Positions 1-5,211 of a DNA stretch of 6,261 bases are shown here, in pieces. The DNA comes from an uncultured Clostridia bacterium (lineage in GTDB: Bacteria; Bacillota_I; Bacilli_A; RF39; UBA660): NCBI GenBank assembly GCA_947569225.1, contig CANORX010000063.1, positions 1 through 6,261 of the forward strand. The letters run 5' to 3'. The stretch's first letter is position 1, and the number at the start of each line of letters is the position of its first letter. The notes under the pieces were generated by a model that saw nothing but the letters and a program-made list of their open reading frames with translations, had not been told where the DNA came from and did no database searches. Both the position numbers and the translations under genes were made by a program.

Positions 1-879
1 TAAGTCTTTTATTTCAGTTTTTTTACTTGTTATTCTTCTTTCTAGCTTTTTAATAAATTTCTTAATAGTATGTGAATTAGTAAATAATTCTTCATCAGAT
101 TCAATGTTGTATTTTTCTAGTCTTTTATCGTTTTGATATGCAGATAAAAGAGAACTTAAAAACATTTCTTCATATTTATTTCTTTTTTTATCAAATATTT
201 TAGTTATAAATCCAAATTTATTTTTACGTATTAATTTGTCTATAGTCTTTTTCATTTCAGGATTATTTTCAATTACTTTATCTTTATGTTTTAGTATGAA
301 TTCAATTGGTAATTTTGTTTCAGGATTATTGTTATAAAAAGTTATTTGTTTTAAAGTATCAAAATTATAATCTTCTTGTAATGAAGAGATACTTTTATTT
401 AAATCACTTTCATATTTTTCTAATTTGTTTTCTTTTATAGTTATGTGTATTAATGAACTATTCATATTTCTACAATTAAATAAAGTTTGGATTTTGCTAC
501 TAGTTACAAGGTTTATATTTTGTAATTCAAGAAGTTCTGATAGAGATTCATAGTCTTCTAAAAGTGCTTCTTTTATATATGCTAAAGGAACTGGTTTATT
601 TCTGTTTATTGTGTTTCTAACTGTACTCAAATGTAGTTTTTGTTCTAGTGTAGAAAATGTTATGTTTTTCTTTGTTTCCATTTCATATATTTCTGCTTCT
701 GATAAGCTTTGAATACTTATATATAGTGGTAATAATTCAATTTTTCTTAAGTGTTCAATTTTTTTAGTTAAAACTTCAATTTCTAAATCTGTTCTTCCTT
801 CGTTTTTAGCCCTTTCTAAATCTTTTTCTAATTCTTTAATTCTGTCGGTAACTATACTATAATAGTGATCGTTATTCAT
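1..879 (-). CDS. Hypothetical charged helical protein, C-terminus beyond window
   Basis: I do not recognise this gene. It is open for 293 codons from an ATG at 879-877 to the window edge without a stop, so it is cut at the 3' end. The start is supported by a strong Shine-Dalgarno, GGGGGAG at 891-885, five bases upstream of the ATG, and by a good promoter further up. The protein is rich in Lys, Glu, Leu, Ile and Asn. No signal peptide or membrane segment is visible. Residues about 12-50 look like a coiled coil (IKELEKDLERAK and onward). Residues about 74-105 (FSTLEQKLHLSTVRNTINRN) have the rhythm of a helix-turn-helix of the XRE or MerR kind, which is only a suggestion. The rest, residues 115-293, looks alpha-helical and ends in a basic stretch (KKFIKKLERRI, 273-283). 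It follows the repeat-protein gene on the same strand after 98 bp but has its own promoter. A regulatory or DNA-associated role is inference. Confidence 0.75.
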   Translation of the reverse strand, partial: MNNDHYYSIVTDRIKELEKDLERAKNEGRTDLEIEVLTKKIEHLRKIELLPLYISIQSLSEAEIYEMETKKNITFSTLEQKLHLSTVRNTINRNKPVPLAYIKEALLEDYESLSELLELQNINLVTSSKIQTLFNCRNMNSSLIHITIKENKLEKYESDLNKSISSLQEDYNFDTLKQITFYNNNPETKLPIEFILKHKDKVIENNPEMKKTIDKLIRKNKFGFITKIFDKKRNKYEEMFLSSLLSAYQNDKRLEKYNIESDEELFTNSHTIKKFIKKLERRITSKKTEIKDL

Positions 880-905
880 ATATACTCCCCCTAAATCGAG
901 ACTAT

Positions 906-934
906 ACTATACACTACTTTTATATATAAATCAA
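906..934 (-). promoter_or_regulatory. SigA-type promoter of the leftmost minus-strand gene
   Basis: Read on the minus strand, TTGATT (934-929) is followed by a 17-bp spacer and TATAGT (911-906), a good match to the vegetative TTGACA/TATAAT consensus at ideal spacing. A second TATAGT overlaps just downstream. The inferred start of transcription near position 899 leaves a leader of about 20 bases that carries the GGGGGAG ribosome binding site. Confidence 0.65.
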
Positions 935-977
935 GCTTTACTTAAAAAAATGTATAAAAAGTTGTACAAGTATAAAT

Positions 978-2444
978 TTATTTTGTTAAAGATTTTATGT
1001 TAATATTTTCATCTTCATTACATAAAAGTTCTTTTTCTTTTAGTAAGTAGTTTTTAGTTAGAAGAATAATCATATTTGTATTTACATTGGTTAGAATGCT
1101 AATTTGTTCATTAAATACTTCGTTAAACATGTATTTTTTTATGATAATTGCATGAGCATAGTTTTCAGAGTAGATATTTTTTAATGTGTTAACTTCTTCA
1201 CTTTTAAATAGTCTTTTTATTTTATAAAGTATTTTTTCAGATAAACCTGTTTTTATAGATAAACGTTTTATTAATCTTTTTTGTATTTTGTTTATTGCTT
1301 TTTTAATTATATAGTTTTCTTCCTTACTTAATAATAATTTTGGTGTTATTCCTGAATAATCTTCATTGTATTTTTGCTTTAATAGTTTTATTTCATAATA
1401 TTTTAGAGTAGTTATTTCTATAAGTGCTTCTTCAAAGGGGATTAAAGGCGCGAAAAAGTCTTTTAAAGGCATACAATAGATAATATCTTTTTTACTTTTT
1501 TTCATGTTATTTATTAATTTTGGGATAATTAATCTTAAAAGGATTTTGTTTTCTTCTTTTGTAAAATTACCTTTATTAGTAGTATTTTCTAAATTTTTAT
1601 CATATTTTCTGTATATTATGTCTAGTTCTTCTTCTTTTAGAACATAAAAGTAACTTTTAACTCTTTCTAATAATTCTTTGTCGGTTTCATCTGCTATTCT
1701 TTGAGAATAAAATTGACTTACAAAGGGATTAAAAAATTCTTTAGTTATAGTTTTATTAAATATAGTTTTATGTAAGTTTTCCATAATAAGAGATTTTAAA
1801 ATTTTTTTTGATTTATGTTTAGGTACTATAGCTTTTTTTTCTAAGTCTTTATCAAAGTAGTAATAGCATATTCTTCTATAGTCCTCTGTACTTTGATTTA
1901 CAGCTTTTTTGATTTGTTCAAAAGTAATATTTTCTTCGAATTGGTCTTGTATTCCTTCTATAACATAATTTCCACTTTCAATTTTTTTAAGAATTCTTTT
2001 TAATTTTTTTATTATGCAATATTTAACTATATATAATTCTTTGTTAGTTAGTTTTTTATTTATTTTGGTATTTGATAAATCATGCCCATATTGTTTATAA
2101 AGTAAGATTCTTTCATTTGTAGGTAAACAAGATATAGCAAGAAGAATATCTTCTTTTTTAGATGGATAAAATAGTCTCCAAAAGTCTTGTTCTTTATTTG
2201 GTTTTTCTATTGTTTCATGTCTTCTTCTTATTTTTATTTCTTCTTCTATTTTTTTTAAATAATAATTGTTTTTTGCTTTTTCAGAATTACTTAATTTACA
2301 TCTTAATTCTTTATCATCTATCAGTGTGTATTCTTTGAAAAAATTTTCTTTTTGGTTTTTATTTAAAATGGTTAGTGCATTTATTAATTCTAGTATAGTC
2401 GCATCTGTTATGATGTTAAGTAAATTCTTTTTATATTTTATCAT
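978..2444 (-). CDS. Hypothetical six-repeat protein, sigma-region-4-like
   Basis: A 488-residue protein of unknown function, very rich in Lys, Ile, Leu and Asn, with no signal peptide or membrane segment, so probably cytoplasmic. It is built of about six degenerate repeats. Each has a helix ending in a [hydrophobic]2-x3-aromatic-x2-[Asp/Glu/Asn] motif, with the aromatic residue at Y39, Y119, F197, Y281, Y359 and Y425. The best are LLYKQYGHDL (114-123), IIYRKYDKNL (276-285) and LLKQKYNEDY (354-363). Three repeats then show [L/F]-[T/S]-x(0,1)-K-E (132-136, 294-297, 372-375) and a basic helix such as IIKKLKR (144-150). Repeat 2 resembles region 4 of the adjacent SigK. The ATG at 2444-2442 is preceded by AAAGGAGAA (2463-2455), with 12 bases between GGAG and the start, and by a promoter at 2475-2503. 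A DNA- or RNA-polymerase-binding role is inferred from the resemblance only. The gene is divergent from sigK. Confidence 0.85.
   Translation of the reverse strand: MIKYKKNLLNIITDATILELINALTILNKNQKENFFKEYTLIDDKELRCKLSNSEKAKNNYYLKKIEEEIKIRRRHETIEKPNKEQDFWRLFYPSKKEDILLAISCLPTNERILLYKQYGHDLSNTKINKKLTNKELYIVKYCIIKKLKRILKKIESGNYVIEGIQDQFEENITFEQIKKAVNQSTEDYRRICYYYFDKDLEKKAIVPKHKSKKILKSLIMENLHKTIFNKTITKEFFNPFVSQFYSQRIADETDKELLERVKSYFYVLKEEELDIIYRKYDKNLENTTNKGNFTKEENKILLRLIIPKLINNMKKSKKDIIYCMPLKDFFAPLIPFEEALIEITTLKYYEIKLLKQKYNEDYSGITPKLLLSKEENYIIKKAINKIQKRLIKRLSIKTGLSEKILYKIKRLFKSEEVNTLKNIYSENYAHAIIIKKYMFNEVFNEQISILTNVNTNMIILLTKNYLLKEKELLCNEDENINIKSLTK
1071..2411 (-). repeat. Six tandem degenerate protein repeats (about 66-84 residues each)
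   Basis: Within the 488-residue protein, approximate units are residues 12-75, 88-156, 172-230, 236-314, 329-395 and 403-458. The marker aromatic residues lie 80, 78, 84, 78 and 66 residues apart. Units 4 and 5 also share an entry motif, FFNPFV (237-242) and FFAPLI (330-335), and unit 2 has FWRLFY (88-93) at the equivalent place. Similarity is at the level of pattern rather than identity, so these are old duplications. No nucleotide repeat is apparent. Units 1, 3 and 6 are the weakest. Confidence 0.6.
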
Positions 2445-2460
2445 ATCAATATTCTTCTCC

Positions 2461-2489
2461 TTTAATGAGTATGTATAGTATCATATAAT
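2461..2489 (+). promoter_or_regulatory. Candidate sigK promoter (weak -35)
   Basis: On the plus strand a perfect TATAAT lies at 2484-2489, with a poor -35 (TTTAAT, 2461-2466) at 17-bp spacing. Read instead as a sporulation promoter, CATATAAT at 2482-2489 differs at one place from the SigE -10 consensus CATACAnT, but no matching -35 element is visible at the right distance. It is the best upstream candidate for sigK and falls inside the spacer of the minus-strand promoter. Which sigma factor reads it cannot be decided by eye. Confidence 0.3.
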
Positions 2490-2503
2490 GTACTAAAAAT
2501 CAA
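2475..2503 (-). promoter_or_regulatory. SigA-type promoter of the six-repeat protein gene
   Basis: On the minus strand, TTGATT (2503-2498), a 17-bp spacer and TACTAT (2480-2475). It uses the same -35 hexamer and spacer length as the promoter of the next minus-strand gene. Transcription should start near 2468, just ahead of the AAAGGAGAA ribosome binding site. Confidence 0.65.
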
Positions 2504-2544
2504 TTAATATATCATATTTATTTTTTTTATGAATAAGTTTTAGT

Positions 2545-3237
2545 ATGATAAAGAGAATAATTGAATTTTTAAAGAAGTTTGCTTTTTTTACTACTAGTTA
2601 TAGTATAAATGTGTTTCCTGAACCTTTAAAGCCAGAAGAAGAGGAGAGATATATTTATTTGTCAGTTAATGGTGATAAGGAAGCTAGAAATATTTTAGTT
2701 GAGCATAATCTTAGGTTAGTTGCTCATATTGTTAAAAAGTTTGAAACATTTAATGAGAATACAGATGATTTGATAAGTATAGGTACTATAGGGCTTATTA
2801 AGGGGATAGATACTTATAATCCAGATAAACCTGTTAAGCTAATAACGTATGCGGCTAAGTGTGTTGAAAATGAGATTTTGATGTATATTAGACAAAATAG
2901 GAAAATTCAGAATAATGTTAGTTTAAATGATTCAATAGGTTATGATAAAGATGGGAATGAGATAACTTTAGTAGATGTTTTAAAGGATGAGTATGTTGAT
3001 TCGGCAGATGTTATATTACTTAAAGATAATGTTAATTTGTTAAAGAAGTATTTGGGTTGTCTTAATAAGCGTGAAAAGGATATTATTATTAGAAGGTATG
3101 GGTTATTAAATAAGAATGAGCAAACTCAAAGAGAGATATCTAAGGAGTTAGGTATTAGTAGGAGTTATGTTTCAAGGATTGAGAAAAGAGCACTAGTTAA
3201 GTTAATGAGAGAATTTATGAGAAATAATAATGTTTAA
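2545..3237 (+). CDS. sigK: RNA polymerase sporulation sigma factor SigK (pro-form)
   Basis: A 230-residue sigma-70 family protein very close in sequence and length to Bacillus SigK (about 240 residues), the late mother-cell sigma factor that directs spore coat and lysis genes. Residues 1-18 form a hydrophobic, basic pro-sequence (IIEFLKKFAFFTTS) before YSINVFPEPL, which lines up with the mature N-terminus of Bacillus SigK. Region 2 spans about 46-118 with EHNLRLVAHIVKKFE (53-67) and DLISIGTIGLIKGI (75-88). Region 4 spans about 164-225, with REKDIIIRRYG (176-186) and the helix-turn-helix EISKELGISRSYVSRIEKRA (197-216). ATG 2545 is the only reasonable start: an in-frame TGA lies at 2530 and the next Met is residue 113. 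No Shine-Dalgarno is visible upstream. It is intact and not interrupted by an element. The family role is established; a spore-forming lifestyle here is inference. Confidence 0.93.
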   Translation: MIKRIIEFLKKFAFFTTSYSINVFPEPLKPEEEERYIYLSVNGDKEARNILVEHNLRLVAHIVKKFETFNENTDDLISIGTIGLIKGIDTYNPDKPVKLITYAAKCVENEILMYIRQNRKIQNNVSLNDSIGYDKDGNEITLVDVLKDEYVDSADVILLKDNVNLLKKYLGCLNKREKDIIIRRYGLLNKNEQTQREISKELGISRSYVSRIEKRALVKLMREFMRNNNV

Positions 3238-3334
3238 AATGTTTTTAAGTAAGTTTCATTTATATAAATTATAGTGAGATTTGCTTTTTTATATTATTTT
3301 TTTATAAATGTGACTTTTTTGAATTCTAGTTTTG

Positions 3335-3363
3335 TTTACTATTGGTATATAGTGTGGTAAAAT
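3335..3363 (+). promoter_or_regulatory. Extended -10 promoter for the obg-yqeG-yqeH operon
   Basis: TTTACT (3335-3340), a 17-bp spacer and TAAAAT (3358-3363), preceded by the extended -10 element TG (TGGTAAAAT). Transcription would start near 3370, giving a short leader with AGGTGA (3380-3385) before the obg ATG. The rest of the sigK-obg spacer (3238-3334) holds only AT-rich sequence with T-runs. I see no GC-bearing hairpin followed by Ts, so some read-through from sigK is possible. Confidence 0.55.
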
Positions 3364-3389
3364 GAGTATTAGTAAAGTCAGGTGAAATA

Positions 3390-4673
3390 ATGTTTATTGA
3401 TGAAGTAATTTTAAAAGTAGTAGGTGGAAAAGGTGGGGACGGGTGTTCCTCTTTTCGTCATGAGAAATTTGTTGAGATGGGAGGTCCTGATGGTGGTAAT
3501 GGTGGCAGAGGCGGAAATGTTATATTTAAAGCTGATGAAGGCTTAAAGACTTTGATTGATCTTAGGTATAAGAAACATATTAAGGGTGAGGCTGGAAAAC
3601 ATGGAAGTGGAGCTTTGAAGACAGGCGCTAGCGGGGAAGATGTGATTGTTAGAGTTCCTGTTGGTACTACTGTTATAGATGTTGACACTAATTTAATAGT
3701 GTGCGATTTGGTTAAGCACGGAGAAGAGGTTATTGTAGCTTTAGGTGGAAGAGGTGGAAAAGGAAATGCTTCTTTTAAGACCAATAAAAATAAGGCTCCG
3801 ACTGTTAGTGAGTATGGCGCGCCAGGAGAAGAGAGAGAGTTAAAGTGTGAGTTAAAGCTTTTAGCTGATGTTGGACTCGTTGGTTTTCCTAGTGCTGGAA
3901 AGAGTAGTTTAATCAGTGTTATAAGTGCTTCTAAACCTAAGATTGCAGATTATCATTTTACTACTTTGACTCCTAATTTGGGTGTTGTAGAAATGGGAGA
4001 AAATAGTTATGTTGTTGCAGATCTTCCTGGAATTATAGAAGGCGCTAGTGAGGGCGTTGGTCTTGGAGATAAGTTTTTGAGGCATGCACTTAGGACTAAA
4101 GTTATCGCGTATGTAATAGATATGAGTGGGTGTGAAGGCAGAAGTCCTATTCAAGATTATGAGGTTTTGAAAAAAGAAGTAAGCAATTATAGTGAAAAAT
4201 TATTTAATAAGAAAAGTATAATTGTTGCTAGTAAAATGGATATGGTGGATTCAAAGAAGAATTTAGAAGAGTTTAAAGATACTTATAAGGATTTAGAGAT
4301 ATTAGAGACAAGTGCTATTACTCATATGGGTTTAAATGAACTTAAAATTAAATTTAGAGAATTATTAGATTTAAGTAAAGATAATCTTTATGAGGAGACG
4401 GAGTTTGAAAATTATGTTCTATATGAGTTTAAGAATGAAAAACCTTATACTATTTCAAGAGAGAATGAGAATACTTGGGTAGTAAGTGGGGATAAGTTAG
4501 AACTGCTTTTAAAGATGACAAGATTTAATAGCGATGAAGCAGCTTTAAGGTTTGCAAGAAAGTTAAAGAATCTTGGAATAGATGAGGAACTTAAGAGTCT
4601 AGGCGCTAGAGATGGCGATATTGTTAAGATTTTAGATAATGAGTTTGAATATAGTGAGAAATTAAATTATTAG
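3390..4673 (+). CDS. obg: GTPase Obg (CgtA), ribosome assembly
   Basis: A 427-residue Obg-family GTPase of normal length, which binds the 50S subunit and links late assembly to GTP and stress signals. The N-terminal glycine-rich Obg fold covers about 1-158, with VGGKGGDGCSSFRHEKF (11-27) and GGPDGGNGGRGGNV (31-44). The G domain covers about 159-330: G1 GFPSAGKSS (165-173), switch I FTTLTPNLG (190-198), G3 DLPG (211-214), G4 SKMD (281-284) and G5 TSAI (307-310). The C-terminal OCT domain covers about 342-421, ending in LGARDGDIVKI and EFEY. G4 has Ser where Asn is usual. ATG 3390 is preceded by AGGTGA (3380-3385), four bases away, and the N-terminus FIDEVILKVVGGKGGDG matches the family start. 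It heads a co-transcribed operon; yqeG follows after 13 bp. Identification is certain. Confidence 0.97.
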   Translation: MFIDEVILKVVGGKGGDGCSSFRHEKFVEMGGPDGGNGGRGGNVIFKADEGLKTLIDLRYKKHIKGEAGKHGSGALKTGASGEDVIVRVPVGTTVIDVDTNLIVCDLVKHGEEVIVALGGRGGKGNASFKTNKNKAPTVSEYGAPGEERELKCELKLLADVGLVGFPSAGKSSLISVISASKPKIADYHFTTLTPNLGVVEMGENSYVVADLPGIIEGASEGVGLGDKFLRHALRTKVIAYVIDMSGCEGRSPIQDYEVLKKEVSNYSEKLFNKKSIIVASKMDMVDSKKNLEEFKDTYKDLEILETSAITHMGLNELKIKFRELLDLSKDNLYEETEFENYVLYEFKNEKPYTISRENENTWVVSGDKLELLLKMTRFNSDEAALRFARKLKNLGIDEELKSLGARDGDIVKILDNEFEYSEKLNY

Positions 4674-4686
4674 AAGGTGATGGAAA

Positions 4687-5211
4687 ATGATAGATAAATT
4701 TGTGCCAGATATGTATGCGCAAAGTATATATAGAGTAAATTATAAGAAACTTGCTAGTCTTGGAATAAAGTGTATTATATTTGATTTAGATAATACTATT
4801 GCTTCAGTTGACCAAGATAAGCCTTCAAAAGAGGCTATTGATTTAATGTTTGAGATTAAGGAACTTGGGATGAGACCAGTTTTAATGTCTAATAGTGGAA
4901 GGAAAAGAGTGGAACCGTTTAGAAATGGTTTAGAGATTGATTCTTGCGCTTCTGCTGGTAAGCCAGGACAGAGAAATTATAATAAGATAAAAGAGATTTA
5001 CAAATTTTCTAGTGAACAGATAGAGTGTGTGGGAGATCAGTTTTTGAAAGTTGTTTTGGGCGCTAATATAGCTGGGATGACAAGTATTTTGGTTAATAAG
5101 ATAAGTAAAAAAGATAGGTTTGTTACATTGTTTAATAGATTTTTAGAAAAGATTATTATATTAATTTTAGGTAGTAGAGATTTGTTTAAAAAAGGGAAAT
5201 ATTATGATTAA
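4687..5211 (+). CDS. yqeG: YqeG family HAD-IIIA phosphatase
   Basis: A 174-residue member of the YqeG family, close to the usual length of about 170. These are HAD-superfamily phosphatases related to phosphatidylglycerophosphate phosphatases of plastids and yeast; the substrate in Firmicutes is not firmly settled. Motif I is FDLDNT (32-37), with D33 the nucleophile and D35 the acid/base. Motif II is SNS (68-70). Motif III is KP (92-93). Motif IV is GDQ (116-118). The second acidic residue of motif IV is missing: the family pattern GDQLLTDV reads GDQFLKVV here, so the position usually held by Asp is V122 (GTT, 5050-5052). The C-terminus (about 144-174) is amphipathic with a hydrophobic patch, IIILIL, that could touch the membrane. 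The ribosome binding site AAGGTGA (4674-4680) lies directly after the obg stop. It overlaps yqeH by 8 bases, indicating translational coupling. Confidence 0.92.
   Translation: MIDKFVPDMYAQSIYRVNYKKLASLGIKCIIFDLDNTIASVDQDKPSKEAIDLMFEIKELGMRPVLMSNSGRKRVEPFRNGLEIDSCASAGKPGQRNYNKIKEIYKFSSEQIECVGDQFLKVVLGANIAGMTSILVNKISKKDRFVTLFNRFLEKIIILILGSRDLFKKGKYYD

Noticed and set aside
938..977. Possible terminator after the repeat-protein gene
   Set aside because: The only stem is a 4-bp TGTA/TACA pairing ahead of a T-run, too weak to call.
2266..2478. 70-codon plus-strand frame opposite the start of the repeat-protein gene
   Set aside because: It is antisense to a much longer gene with promoter and ribosome binding site, has a phenylalanine/serine-rich sequence typical of reverse-complemented Lys-rich coding DNA, and lacks its own initiation signals.
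3238..3334. Possible terminator after sigK
   Set aside because: There are T-runs and short AT-only inverted repeats such as TTTATA/TATAAA, but no stem with G-C pairs followed directly by Ts; in this AT-rich DNA such pairs are expected by chance.
3458..3784. 108-codon minus-strand frame inside obg
   Set aside because: It is the reverse strand of the glycine-rich Obg domain, which yields a proline-rich shadow frame; obg itself is certain.
3909..4154. 81-codon minus-strand frame inside obg
   Set aside because: Shadow of the Obg G domain, with no initiation signals.
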